Positions 9,684-20,500 of a DNA stretch of 64,000 bases are shown here, one piece after another; positions within the stretch are counted from its first letter, which is position 1, and every line of letters begins with the position of its first letter. Location: the NCBI RefSeq assembly GCF_003385185.1, contig NZ_PQHZ01000028.1, forward strand, positions 1 to 64,000, in the 5' to 3' direction. Below the pieces are notes generated by a model. It was not told the origin of the DNA and ran no database searches. It saw only the letters and a list, made by a program, of their open reading frames with translations. Source of the stretch: Amycolatopsis palatopharyngis (lineage in GTDB: Bacteria > Actinomycetota > Actinomycetes > Mycobacteriales > Pseudonocardiaceae). The position numbers and the translations under genes were made by a program.

Positions 9684-10392
9684 ATGACATACCCACCTCA
9701 ACAGCCAGGTCAGTACGGACAACCCGGTCCCTACGGCCAGCAGGGCCCCTACGGCCAGCCCGGCGGCTACGCGCAGGGACCGCCCCAGCAACCGGTACCC
9801 GGTCAGCCGCCCCAGTACGGCCATCCGGATCCCTACGGGCAGTATCCGGGACAGCCGCCCGCTCCCGGCTACGCTCCATACGGTCAGCCCGGATATCCCA
9901 CGGGCCCGGGCGGGCCCGGCGGTGAGCCACCGAAGAAGAAGACCGGCCTGATCATCGGTCTGGTCATCGCGGGCGTCGTGCTCGTCGGCGGGGGTATCGC
10001 CTTGGTGCTGCTGCTGACCGGCGACGAACGCGCCCTCGTCCGGCCTGCCCGCGCCCAGCTCGTCCGCCGCACCGCCCCCTCAGGGCAACGACACCGCCGC
10101 GGCGGCCGCGCTCGCTGAGGACTACGCCGCAGCGCTCACCAGCGGCAAGAGCGCGCAGCTCGCGCCTCTCGCCTGTGAACAGCCATCCGCGGAGGAGGCG
10201 AAGAACTTCGACGCCGCGGCGGCCTCGGGCAAGCCCGAGTTCACCGTGACCGAGCCACCCACCGTCCAGGGTGACTCCGCGACCGGCACGATGCGCGGCA
10301 AGCAGGGCAACAGCCAGAAGGACTTCACCTTCGCCCTGCTCAAGCGCGAGGGCACATGGTGCGCGAGCTACAACTGGGGCAGCGTCGGCTAG
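9684..10392 (+). pseudogene. Frameshifted paralogue of the upstream membrane protein
   Basis: From ATG 9684 the frame encodes a Gln/Pro/Gly/Tyr-rich N-terminus and the membrane segment GLIIGLVIAGVVLVGGGIAL, very like the upstream gene. After LLLTGDE, near 10020-10030, the frame runs into unrelated Arg-rich sequence and stops at 10118. One base later, the +1 frame continues with the expected Ser/Pro linker (NAPSSGLPAPSS) and an outer domain ending GTWCASYNWGSVG before TAG at 10390-10392. That domain has paired cysteines (LACEQP, GTWCAS) like its neighbour. One extra base (or two missing) at the junction would explain this. It may be a sequencing error, a decayed gene or a phase-variable site; no obvious slippery heptamer is seen. 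Confidence 0.75.
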
Positions 10393-10430
10393 CCAGGCAG
10401 CGGGGCCGCCTCCTGCTCGCCCCGCAGTGG

Positions 10431-11362
<932 letters not shown>

Positions 11363-12475
11363 TCACCAGGACCGGCCGCGTGGCGACATCGCCGCGCGCA
11401 GGTCCTCGCGCCGGAGCACGCCAGCGGGCCGGCCCTCGTCGTCCACGACGAGGAACTGCCAAGCCGGGGTCTCCCGCACGCGTTCGGCGATGTCCTCCCC
11501 CGGTTCGGAGACCAGCAGCACGGTCTCCGCCCGGATCGGCTCCGCCGCCAGTTCGGCGGGAGAATGCGGTGCGGACGCGGCCAGCTGCTGTGCCGACGCC
11601 TCGTCCAGCAGCCCGGCGGCCACCCCGTCCGCCCGTACGAGCACGACACCGCGGCCTGCCGAAGCCGCCAGCGCGTCGGAGACCGGGCTCTCCGCCGGCA
11701 GTTGCAGCACGGGACGCACCAGGTCGGTGACGGCGAGCCCTGCGGGCCAGCTCCTCCGCTTCTCCGCCGCCAGCTCAGCACTGGCCCCCGACGCGACGAA
11801 CCACGCGGTCACCACACAGACGCCGAGGCGCAACCAGCGGTCCGGGCTTCCCTCCGCGAGGCCCCACAGTGCCCACACCAGCAGTCCCGCGGCGACGAGA
11901 CCACCGCCGACCACCGCGGCTCTGGTGCCCTGCACCCTCGCGCCGGTCAAGGCCCACACCCCTGCTCGCAGCATCCGCCCGCCGTCGAGCGGGAGCCCGG
12001 GCAGCAGGTTGAACACGCCGACGGCGAGATTGGCCACCGCGCACTCCGCGACGAGCAGCCAGGCCGCTCCCCCGGAGGGCACAGCCAGCAACAGGAGCGC
12101 ACAGAGCGCGGCGAGCAGAATGGACACCACAGGCCCCGCCGCGGCCACCAGACCCTCGTGCGCGGGCCTGCGCGGGGTCCGTGTCACCTCGGAAAGCCCG
12201 CCGAGCAGGAAAAGCCGGACCCGGCGCACCGGGATCCCCAGCCGCAGGGCCACCACGGCATGCCCGAGTTCGTGCGCCAGCACGGAGAGTCCGAGCAACA
12301 CCGCGAAGGCCGCGGCGAGTGACCAGGCAGTCGCGGTGCCGGCTCCAGGAAGCAGTCGCCCGACCAGCGGGGCGTACAGCACGACCACGACCAGCGAGCC
12401 GATCCACCACGACGGTGCGAGCAGCACCGGAACCCCGTCGACCCGGAAAAGCAGCAGCCCACCGCCGGGCACCAT
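11363..12475 (-). CDS. Site-2 protease-like M50 metalloprotease with CBS domains
   Basis: This is a polytopic membrane zinc protease of the Rip3/M50B group, 370 residues from ATG 12475 (GTG 12535 would add 20). The zinc motif HELGH lies at about residues 68-72 in a membrane helix, and the third ligand motif is visible in FNLLPGLPLDGGRML. The C-terminal third, beginning near TDLVRPVLQLPAESPVSDAL, forms a CBS pair that may sense nucleotides. Such enzymes cleave membrane-anchored anti-sigma factors or signal remnants; the substrate here is unknown. I preferred 12475 because GGGGGA lies just upstream of it, while 12535 has no ribosome site. Confidence 0.88.
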   Translation of the reverse strand: MVPGGGLLLFRVDGVPVLLAPSWWIGSLVVVVLYAPLVGRLLPGAGTATAWSLAAAFAVLLGLSVLAHELGHAVVALRLGIPVRRVRLFLLGGLSEVTRTPRRPAHEGLVAAAGPVVSILLAALCALLLLAVPSGGAAWLLVAECAVANLAVGVFNLLPGLPLDGGRMLRAGVWALTGARVQGTRAAVVGGGLVAAGLLVWALWGLAEGSPDRWLRLGVCVVTAWFVASGASAELAAEKRRSWPAGLAVTDLVRPVLQLPAESPVSDALAASAGRGVVLVRADGVAAGLLDEASAQQLAASAPHSPAELAAEPIRAETVLLVSEPGEDIAERVRETPAWQFLVVDDEGRPAGVLRREDLRAAMSPRGRSW

Positions 12476-12651
12476 GCGTCCCCCGGACGCCCAGCGTCCG
12501 GGAGCGTCCTGCGCCTGCCCACCGGTCGCCTCCACCCGACCAGGGTAGAACCCGAGGTGTCAGGTGTGAGTGACACCGCGCCGGAGGCGGGCCTGCCGGC
12601 CTCGCACCCGGCCTCGGCCGCATTGTCGTAGGTGCCCGTTACGCTGCGCAC

Positions 12652-13593
12652 ATGTCGCAGAGCACGCCCACGGCGCAGAGCGGGTTCATGGCAACCACCG
12701 AGCCGGGCACGGAGGCCACTTCGGAGGCACCGGCCAGGGAGAAGCCGGCCAGACGCCCGGCGTTGTCCCCGTCACGCGCGGCGGATTTCAAGCAGTGTCC
12801 TCTGCTGTACCGCTTCCGCGCGGTGGATCGGCTGCCGGAGACACCGACCAAAGCACAGCTACGCGGAACGCTCGTCCACTCGGTACTGGAGAAGCTGTTC
12901 ACCCTGCCGCAGGCGGACCGGCTTCCCGAACGAGCCAAGGATCTCCTCGGTCCGGCGTGGACGGAGCTCGCCGAGGATCGTCCGGAGTGGACGGAACTGT
13001 TCCCGGAGGGCGACGGCAAGGCAGAACAGGTGTCGGCTTGGCTGGAGTCCGCGGCCGAACTGGTGGACACCTACTTCGGCCTCGAGGACCCGCGCACCCT
13101 CGCCCCGGAGGCCTGCGAGCTGCATGTGGAGACCGAACTGGGCTCGGGCGTGCTTCTGCGCGGCTACATCGACCGGCTCGATGTGGCCCCGACCGGTGAG
13201 ATCCGCGTCGTGGACTACAAGACCGGTACGGCGCCGAGGGAGATCGGCGAAGCCAAGGCGATGTTCCAGATGAAGTTCTACGCCGTGGTCCTCTGGCGCC
13301 TGCGCGGAACGGTGCCCCGCCAGCTGAAACTGATGTATCTGACCGACGGCCAGTCGCTCGCGTACACACCGGACGAACCGGAGCTGCGCCGCTTCGAGCG
13401 CACACTCGAGGCGATCTGGCAGGCGATCCTCAAGGCGGGCAGGACCGGGGACTTCCGGCCCAATCCGAGCAAGCTCTGCGGCTGGTGTGACCACAAGGCG
13501 CGGTGCCCGTCGTTCGGCGGCACGCCGCCGGAGTATCCGGGCTGGCCGGAACCCGACGCAGGCGAGGAATCCCCGCTCGACCGCGCAGACTGA
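12652..13593 (+). CDS. RecB-family PD-(D/E)XK nuclease with Fe-S cysteines
   Basis: This 313-residue protein is a stand-alone RecB-like exonuclease (Rv2119-like). The nuclease motifs are GTLVHSVLE (His75 region), an Asp near 174 (YIDRLD) and VVDYKTG, with Asp188 and Lys190. Cys49 (FKQCPLLYRF) together with Cys276, Cys279 and Cys285 (LCGWCDHKARC) matches the iron-sulfur staple of Cas4/AddB-type nucleases. The N-terminal 40 residues are disordered and a second in-frame ATG (12691) is possible. It is divergent from the M50 protease. The role is probably DNA repair; no Cas genes or repeats are nearby, so a CRISPR role is not supported. Confidence 0.9.
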   Translation: MSQSTPTAQSGFMATTEPGTEATSEAPAREKPARRPALSPSRAADFKQCPLLYRFRAVDRLPETPTKAQLRGTLVHSVLEKLFTLPQADRLPERAKDLLGPAWTELAEDRPEWTELFPEGDGKAEQVSAWLESAAELVDTYFGLEDPRTLAPEACELHVETELGSGVLLRGYIDRLDVAPTGEIRVVDYKTGTAPREIGEAKAMFQMKFYAVVLWRLRGTVPRQLKLMYLTDGQSLAYTPDEPELRRFERTLEAIWQAILKAGRTGDFRPNPSKLCGWCDHKARCPSFGGTPPEYPGWPEPDAGEESPLDRAD

Positions 13594-13635
13594 CCACCGG
13601 TGCCCACCGAATCCGAGATCGGAGAGGACACGACC

Positions 13636-14412
13636 GTGCCCGATGCCTTCTACCTGCCGCTGGGCGGCGAGCGTTTTCTGCCGACCGAGCACACCTCGGG
13701 TCCGTGGTCACCGGACGCCCAGCATTTCGGGCCGCCCTCCGCGCTGCTCGTCCGCGCGCTGGAGGAGGTCCCCGCAGAGCGGGAGATGATGCTCAGCCGC
13801 GTCACCGTGGAAATCCTCGGGCCCGCGCCGCTGCGGGAGCTGACGCTGACGGCACGCCTCGAACGCCCGGGCCGGGCGGTCGAATACCTGTCCGCCGAAC
13901 TCGCCACCGACGAGCGGGTCGTGGCTCGGGCCTCGGCATGGCGGCTCGCCGCCTCGGACACCGCCGAGGTCAGTGCGGGGCTGGCGGAACCTCCGCCGGC
14001 CCCGGACGGCTTTCCCCCGGCCACGTGGCCGTCCACCTGGCTCGGCGGCTACCTCCACGCCATCGAATGGCGGGCGATCTCCGGGGCGGTCGCAGGCCAT
14101 GGAGCCGCGGCCGTGTGGGCACGGCAGCGTGTCGCGCTCGTCGACGGTGAGAAGCCGAGCGGCCTGCAACGGCTGTTCACGATCGCCGACTCCGGCAGCG
14201 GTGTGTCGGGCAGGCTGGATCCGGCTCGGTGGTGGTTCATCAACTCCGAGCTCACCGTCCATCTGCAGCGCCCGCCTTCGGGCGAATGGATCGGCTTGGA
14301 CGCCACCACCACGATCGGCCCGAACGGCGTCGGCACCGCCACGAGCAGGCTGTGCGACGAGAGTGGACAGGTCGCCCTCGGCGCTCAGGCACTGCTGGTC
14401 CGGCCGCGCTGA
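13636..14412 (+). CDS. Thioesterase family (hot-dog fold) protein
   Basis: This 258-residue protein looks like a double hot-dog acyl-CoA thioesterase of the TesB/DUF4442-like group. The N-terminal half has the pattern SPDAQHFGPPSALLVRALEE, where the His-Gly pair sits at the usual substrate position. The C-terminal half carries WWFINSELTVHLQRPPSGEW and the typical ending GQVALGAQALLVRP. I chose GTG 13636, which has GGAGAGG at good spacing, over GTG 13600 without one. It follows the RecB-like gene by 42 bases and is probably cotranscribed. The acyl substrate is unknown. Confidence 0.8.
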   Translation: MPDAFYLPLGGERFLPTEHTSGPWSPDAQHFGPPSALLVRALEEVPAEREMMLSRVTVEILGPAPLRELTLTARLERPGRAVEYLSAELATDERVVARASAWRLAASDTAEVSAGLAEPPPAPDGFPPATWPSTWLGGYLHAIEWRAISGAVAGHGAAAVWARQRVALVDGEKPSGLQRLFTIADSGSGVSGRLDPARWWFINSELTVHLQRPPSGEWIGLDATTTIGPNGVGTATSRLCDESGQVALGAQALLVRPR

Positions 14413-14504
14413 GGGAGCCGGGTAGAAGCCACTTCCGGACACACGGAGCGAGGAGACAGCGGAGCCGGGCGTTATCCACTAACCTGCCGTGAACGACAAA
14501 CAGC

Positions 14505-15467
14505 ATGGAGTCGCCTGGCATGCAGATCACCTCGGTGGTCAACCAGAAGGGCGGGGTCGGCAAGACCTCGCTCAGTGTTGGTCTCGCGGCCGCGCTCGCC
14601 GAACGTGGGCGTAGGGCGCTGCTCATCGACCTCGACCCGCAGGGCCACGCCACAACCGAGCTACTCGGCCTGGCGGAGGCTCCCACGGCTGGCCCCAACC
14701 TGGCCAGAGCCCTGACCAAGACGTGGAAGGGACCGGTCGAGGAGCTGATCGTCGCCCACCCGCGCAGTAACATCGCTCGCGGTGGCGCCTTCGACGTCAT
14801 CCCGACTTCTCCCGGCATGTTCGACCTGATTCGCAGGCTGGACCAGTTCCGTGTTCCCGGCTGGCAGCTCGCGAGGGTGATCCAGTTCGCCAACTACGAC
14901 CACGTCATCATCGACTGCCCGCCCGCGCTGGACGTACTCACCAACAACGCCCTCGCGGCCACGCACGGCATCCTCGTCCCGGTACAGCCGGACCGCACCA
15001 GCATCAGGGCGCTGCGATTGCTGAAGGACCAGATCTCCTATGTGGAGCAGACGATCGGCAGGCCGCCGATCGTCTACTTCGGACTCGTACCCAGTCTGTA
15101 CCGCAGGCCGATGTCGGGATACGCGACGACCGCGCTCAGGGCGTTGCACGAGTTCGACATCCCCGTGCTCCCCCACCTTCCGCTGGGCGTGGTGATGAAC
15201 GAGGCCGCCGTGCGCGGGATGCCGGTGACCACCTTCGCGCCGGAAACCGTACAGGCGGCGGCGTTCCGGCAGATAGCCCACATCATGGACTCGAGGGCGG
15301 CCGAGACCGCCCAGCACCCGGCACAGCCGATCGCACCTGCCGAGCAGGACGACTTCGTCTTCGAGGACTTCATCGCCGACGTCTCGCAGGCGCGAAACAT
15401 CAACGACAACGGATCGCGGCGCAAGCTGTACGACCTGCTCCCGAAGCGGCCACGGCCGCCGCGCTGA
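14505..15467 (+). CDS. Orphan ParA-family ATPase
   Basis: This 320-residue deviant Walker-type ATPase has the ParA P-loop KGGVGKT (15-21, with signature Lys), the switch sequence LLIDLDPQGHAT and the Walker B-like HVIIDCPPALDVLTNNAL. It should dimerise on ATP and bind DNA or another surface non-specifically to position a cargo. There is no ParB gene or parS-like site beside it, and its C-terminal extension of about 60 residues is acidic and Gln rich, so it is not the chromosomal soj-type gene. ATG 14520 with GGAG eight bases upstream is a possible later start. The cargo is unknown. Confidence 0.85.
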   Translation: MESPGMQITSVVNQKGGVGKTSLSVGLAAALAERGRRALLIDLDPQGHATTELLGLAEAPTAGPNLARALTKTWKGPVEELIVAHPRSNIARGGAFDVIPTSPGMFDLIRRLDQFRVPGWQLARVIQFANYDHVIIDCPPALDVLTNNALAATHGILVPVQPDRTSIRALRLLKDQISYVEQTIGRPPIVYFGLVPSLYRRPMSGYATTALRALHEFDIPVLPHLPLGVVMNEAAVRGMPVTTFAPETVQAAAFRQIAHIMDSRAAETAQHPAQPIAPAEQDDFVFEDFIADVSQARNINDNGSRRKLYDLLPKRPRPPR

Positions 15468-15479
15468 GCACGCCCTCAC

Positions 15480-15519
15480 CACCGGATCGCCCCCGCTCGC
15501 TGCCGGGGATGATCCGGTG
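15480..15519. terminator. Bidirectional hairpin between ParA gene and hisG
   Basis: CACCGGATC (15480-15488) is perfectly complementary to GATCCGGTG (15511-15519), with CCCC/GGGG pairing inside. It lies in the 59-base gap between two convergent genes and probably ends both transcripts. Confidence 0.6.
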
Positions 15520-15526
15520 ATGCGGG

Positions 15527-16372
15527 TCAGAGCCTGCAGGAACGGATGTCCGAGGCGAGTACGGCCTTCGCGCCGGCCTCGGCGAGTTCGTCCATGATCT
15601 TGTTGACCTTCTTGCGAGAGACCATCGCTCGTACCGCGACCCAGTCGTTGTCGGCGAGCGGGGCGACAGTCGGTGACTCGAGTCCCGGAGTGATCGCGAT
15701 GGCCTTCTGCAGCAGTTCGCGCGGGCAGTCGTAGTCGAGCATCATGTACTGCTGCGCGAAGACGACACCCTGCAACCGGGCGGCGAGCTGGGCCTTCGCT
15801 TTGGACTCGGGACTGCCGGCACGGTGTACCAGCACCGCCTCGGAGACGCAGATGGGCTCGCCGAAGGCCACCAGGTCGTGCTGGCGCAGCGTCCGGCCCG
15901 AGCCGACCACGTCGGCGATCGCGTCGGCGACGCCGAGCTGTACGGAGATCTCCACGGCACCATCGAGCCGGATCACGTCCGCTTCGATCCCCTGCGTCGC
16001 CAGATCGTCGCGAACCAGCCGAGGGTACGAGGTGGCCAGCCGCTTGCCCTGCAGGTCGGCGGCGGTCCAGTCGCGGCCTGCGGGTGCGGCGTAACGGAAG
16101 GTGGAGCCGCCGAAACCCAGTTGCAGGGTCTCCGCGACAGGCGCACCCGAGTCCAGCGCGAGGTCCCTTCCGGTGATCCCGAGATCGAGCTCGCCGGACC
16201 CGACGTAGATGGGGATGTCCTTGGGCCGGAGGAAGAAGAACTCCACCTCGTTCACCGGGTCGAGAACGGTCAGGTCACGCTGCTCGTGTCGCTGCCGGTA
16301 GCCGGCCTCACCGAGCATCTCGGACGCGGGCCCGGCCAGCGCGCCCTTGTTCGGTACAGCGACTCGCAGCAT
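15527..16372 (-). CDS. hisG: ATP phosphoribosyltransferase
   Basis: HisG catalyses the first step of histidine synthesis, joining ATP and PRPP. The 281-residue product is the long form with a C-terminal ACT-like domain that binds histidine for feedback inhibition (about 205-281). The N-terminus [20 protein letters not shown], the segment DLGITGRDL and the PRPP-binding region [19 protein letters not shown] are diagnostic. The start at 16372 is preceded by GAGGAGG. It follows hisE by 83 bases on the same strand, the same hisE-hisG order as in M. tuberculosis. Long-form HisG does not need HisZ, and none is present. Confidence 0.96.
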   Translation of the reverse strand: MLRVAVPNKGALAGPASEMLGEAGYRQRHEQRDLTVLDPVNEVEFFFLRPKDIPIYVGSGELDLGITGRDLALDSGAPVAETLQLGFGGSTFRYAAPAGRDWTAADLQGKRLATSYPRLVRDDLATQGIEADVIRLDGAVEISVQLGVADAIADVVGSGRTLRQHDLVAFGEPICVSEAVLVHRAGSPESKAKAQLAARLQGVVFAQQYMMLDYDCPRELLQKAIAITPGLESPTVAPLADNDWVAVRAMVSRKKVNKIMDELAEAGAKAVLASDIRSCRL

Positions 16373-16455
16373 CACGTTCCTCCTCGCCGGGCAGAGCCCG
16401 CGATCGAATTCCTCTGGCCACCCGGCGTCAGAGCCAACAGGTCTGGCCGCGCCTC

Positions 16456-16737
16456 TCAGAGGTACCGGTAGACATCCTCGGTCGAGATCCCGCGCCCCAG
16501 CATCAGCACCTGCACGCGGTAGAGCAACTGGGAGATCTCCTCCGCCAGCCGGTCGTCGGACTCGTGCTCCGCGGCGATCCACACCTCCCCCGCCTCTTCG
16601 AGCACCTTCTTGCCCTGTGCGTGCACCCCGGCGTCGAGCGCGGCGACCGTGCCCGATCCCTCCGGCCTGGTGCGGGCGCGCTCGGTCAACTCGGCGAACA
16701 ACTCGTCGAAGGTCTTCACGGGCGCCGATCCTTCCAT
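16456..16737 (-). CDS. hisE: Phosphoribosyl-ATP pyrophosphatase
   Basis: HisE hydrolyses phosphoribosyl-ATP to phosphoribosyl-AMP, the second step of histidine synthesis. The 93-residue protein has the all-alpha MazG-like fold with the metal-binding motif [18 protein letters not shown] and the later [14 protein letters not shown]. Its length matches mycobacterial HisE. GTG 16719 has a better-spaced GAAGGA and would give an 87-residue protein starting at VKTFDEL, so the start is uncertain. It lies between the HAD gene (57 bases upstream) and hisG. Confidence 0.95.
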   Translation of the reverse strand: MEGSAPVKTFDELFAELTERARTRPEGSGTVAALDAGVHAQGKKVLEEAGEVWIAAEHESDDRLAEEISQLLYRVQVLMLGRGISTEDVYRYL

Positions 16738-16794
16738 CCTTCACGGTCGCCCGCGTGAGCGGGCCAAGGCGGTGCGCCGCAGGTCACCATCAGC

Positions 16795-17511
16795 TCACTC
16801 CATCGCCTGAACAGCGCACGATTCGGCCAGGCCGGCGAGCACGGATGCGTCGACTCCGACGAGGGAGTGCCGGAACACCCGGCGGGGCCCCGCATCCACC
16901 GCGACGTCGTTCGGTACGACGAGCACGACACAGCCCGCCGCCTCGGCCGACGACGCGCCCGGCGGGGAGTCCTCCACGGCCACGCAGTGCCCGGCGTGGA
17001 CGCCGAGGAGCTCGGCGGCCAGCAGGTACGGGCGCGGATGCGGTTTGTTCTGCCCCCCGACCTCGTCGCCACAGACGGTCACGTCGAAGTACTGCCTGCC
17101 GATGGTGTTCAGCGCCTGCTCGGTCAGCCCCCGCTCGGTGGAGGTCACCAGCGCCGAGGGCACGCCCGCGTCCCGGATCGCGGCCAGTGCCTCCTGCGCG
17201 CCGGGGCGCCACGGCAACTCGTCCGAGAACAGGCCGAACGTGCGGGTGCGGATCCAGTCGCCCACCTCGGCGACGGCCTCGGGCTCCGGCTCCCGTTCCG
17301 CGGTACCCAGCAGGAATCGTGCCGTACTGTCCATGTTGGACCCGACCAGCGCGGCGCGCTGGGCTTCGGTGAGCCCGCCGCCGAGCCAGTCCGCCGCCTC
17401 GTAGAGCGCGACGTCCCACAACTTCTCCGAGTCAACGAGCGTGCCGTCCATATCCCACAGCACGGCGGCGGGAAACCCGTCGCGCCCGTCCCCATTGGAC
17501 GGTGCAGTCAC
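16795..17511 (-). CDS. HAD-superfamily phosphatase/phosphomutase-like
   Basis: This 238-residue protein is a subfamily IA HAD hydrolase of the beta-phosphoglucomutase/phosphatase type. Motif I is DMDGTLVD (Asp20 nucleophile, Asp22 acid/base), motif II is ALVTSTERG, motif III Lys is in GQNKPHPRPYL, and motif IV is VEDSPPGASSAEAAG. A helical cap domain follows motif I. GTG 17511 has GGGGAG upstream. It lies before hisE on the same strand, as in related genomes, but has no demonstrated histidine role. The substrate is unknown. Confidence 0.88.
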   Translation of the reverse strand: MTAPSNGDGRDGFPAAVLWDMDGTLVDSEKLWDVALYEAADWLGGGLTEAQRAALVGSNMDSTARFLLGTAEREPEPEAVAEVGDWIRTRTFGLFSDELPWRPGAQEALAAIRDAGVPSALVTSTERGLTEQALNTIGRQYFDVTVCGDEVGGQNKPHPRPYLLAAELLGVHAGHCVAVEDSPPGASSAEAAGCVVLVVPNDVAVDAGPRRVFRHSLVGVDASVLAGLAESCAVQAME

Positions 17512-17599
17512 TATTTCTCCCCTACTGTGAAACCTGAAGTCGATTGACGCACGTATGCCGGTGCAACTATCGAGCTCGTGTTATCAGCATTCTCCGGAC

Positions 17600-20500
17600 T
17601 CAGGTGTTGAAGTACTTTGCTTCCGGATGATGAGCCACGATGGCATCGGTGGACTGCTCCGGATGGAGCTGGAACTCCTCCGACAGCTTCACCCCGATGC
17701 GTTCGGGCCGGAGCAACTCGGCGATCTTCGCCCGGTCCTCCAGGTTCGGGCAGGCGCCGTAACCGAGCGAGAACCGCGCACCCCGGTAGCCGAGTTTGAA
17801 GAAGTCCTCGACGTCCGGCGGGTCTTCGTCGGCCATGGACGCACCCGAGCTGAACTGCAGTTCCTGCCGGACCCTCCGGTGCCAGTACTCGGCCAGCGCC
17901 TCGGCCAGTTGCACGCCGAGCCCGTGTACCTCCAGGTAGTCCCGGTAGGCGTCGTTCGCGAACAGGTCGTTCGCGTAGTCGGCGATGGGCTGTCCCATCG
18001 TGACCAGCGTCAGGGGCAGTACATCCACCCCGCCAGAAGCGCGAGCCAACTCACGCGGCCGGTAGAAGTCGGCGAGACAGAGGTGCCGATCCCGTTGCTG
18101 CCGGGGGAAACCGAACCGGGTGAGTTCGGCGGCGCCGGGATCGGGTTCGCTGAGTACGACCACGTCGTCGCCGTCGGCCACACACGGGAAGTAGCCGTAC
18201 ACCACCGCGGAGTGCGCCAGGATCCCGTCGGTGGCCAGCCGGTCGAGCCAGTAGCGCAGCCGTGGCCTGCCCTCGGTCTCCACGAGTTCCTCGTAGGTGG
18301 GCCCGGATCCGCCCTTGACCCCACGCAGTCCCCACTGGCCCATGAAGGTGGCCCGCTCGTCGAGCATGGCCGAGTACTCGGCCAAGGGGATGCCCTTGAT
18401 CACTCGTGATCCCCAGAACGGCGGGGTCGGCACGGGTACGTCGGTGGCCACGTCCGACCGGGCGGGCACCGGTTGTGGGTCCTCCTCGGCCTGTTTGGCC
18501 TTGCGTGCTTCGGCGATGCGCAACGAACGTTCCCTGCGCGCCTTACGCTCGGCCCGCTTCTCCTCGGCCTCGGCGTCCACGGGCTGCACCTCGCCGCGTT
18601 TGGCGCCCATGATCGCGTCCATCAACCGCAGTCCCTCGAAGGCGTCCCGCGCGTAACGAACCTGTCCGATATAGACATCGGTGAGGTCGTTCTCCACATA
18701 GGAGCGAGTGAGTGCGGCTCCGCCGAGCAGCACCGGCCACCGGGTGGCGACCCCCCTGGAGTTCATCTCCTCGAGGTTCTCCTTCATGATCACCGTCGAC
18801 TTCACCAGCAGGCCGGACATGCCGATCGCATCGACCCGGTTCTCCTCCGCGGCGTCGAGGATGGACGTGATGGGTTGCTTGATGCCGAGGTTCACCACCT
18901 CGTAGCCGTTGTTGGACAGGATGATGTCCACCAGGTTCTTGCCGATGTCGTGCACATCGCCCTTGACCGTCGCCAGCACGATCCGGCCCTTGCCACCGGA
19001 GTCGTCCTTCTCCATATGCGGCTCGAGATGAGCCACGGCCGTCTTCATCACCTCGGCCGACTGCAGCACGAACGGCAACTGCATCTGCCCCGACCCGAAC
19101 AGCTCACCGACCGTCTTCATCCCGGCCAGCAACGTCTCGTTGATGATCTGCAGCGGCGGCCGCTCGGCCATCGCCGCGTCCAGATCCGCTTCCAGACCGT
19201 TGCGCTCCCCGTCCACGATCCGCTGCTCCAGCCGCTCGAACAACGGCAGCCGTGCCAGCTCCGCGGCGCGGGACTCCCGGCTCGACGCCGCCGTCTTGCC
19301 CTCGAACAGACTCATCAGCTTCTGCAGCGGGTCGTAGCCCTCCCGCCGGCGGTCGTACACCAGGTCCAGGGCCACCTCGCGGTGCTCGTCCGGGATCCGA
19401 GCCATGGGCAGGATCTTCGAGGCGTGCACGATCGCGGTGTCCAGACCGGCCCGCACGGCCTCGTGCAGGAACACCGAGTTCAACACCTGCCGAGCCGCCG
19501 CGTTCAGGCCGAACGAGACGTTGGAGACGCCGAGTGTGGTCTGCACCTCGGGGTAGAGCTCCTTGAGCCGCCGAATGGCCTCGATGGTCTCGATGGCGTC
19601 CTTGCGGACCTCCTCCTGGCCGGTGGAGATCGGGAACGTCAGGGTGTCGACGATGATGTCGCACACCCGCATCCCCCAGTTCGTAACCAGGTCCTCGATC
19701 GTGCGGCTGGCGATGCGCACCTTCCAGTCCGCGGTGCGGGCCTGGCCCTCTTCGTCGATGCACATCACGACCACGGCGGCGCCGTGTTCGCGGACCAGTC
19801 GCATGATCCGCTGGAACCGGGAGTCCGGGCCGTCGCCGTCCTCGTAGTTGACGCTGTTGACCACGCTGCGGCCGCCGAGCCGCTCCAGCCCCGCTTCGAG
19901 GACGGCGGGCTCGGTGGAGTCGATCATGATCGGCAGGGTCGAGGCCGTGGCCAGCCGCGAAGCCAGCTCCGACATGTCCGCGGCGCCGTCGCGGCCCACG
20001 TAGTCCACGCACAGATCGAGCAGATGCGCCCCGTCACGGGTCTGCTCGCGGGCGATCTCCACGCAGTCCTCGTAGCGCCCCTCCAGCATCGCCTCCCGGA
20101 AGGCCTTCGACCCGTTGGCGTTGGTCCGCTCCCCGATCACCAGCACACTGGCGTCCTGCGCGAACGGCACCGCCTGGTACAGCGACGACACGCCCGGTTC
20201 CGGTCGCGGATCGCGCGGCTTCGGCGGCAGATCCGCGACGGCCTCGGCCAGCTGCCGGATGTGCTCGTCGGTCGTGCCGCAGCACCCCCCGACCAGGCCG
20301 ACACCGAACTCCCTGACGAACCCGCTCAGCGCCTCGGCGAGTCCCTCGGGTCCGAGGGGGTACACCGCGCCGTTCGGCCCCAGCTCCGGCAGTCCCGCGT
20401 TCGGCATGACCGACAGCGGGACACGGGCCTGCTGGGAGAGCTGGCGCAGATGCTCACTCATCTCGGCGGGACCGGTGGCGCAGTTGAGGCCGATGACATC

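Noticed and set aside
14413-14504. Possible tRNA gene in the gap before the ParA gene
   Set aside because: No T-loop GGTTCGAATCC-like segment or acceptor pairing was found; the gap looks like a promoter with a TAACCT -10 box.
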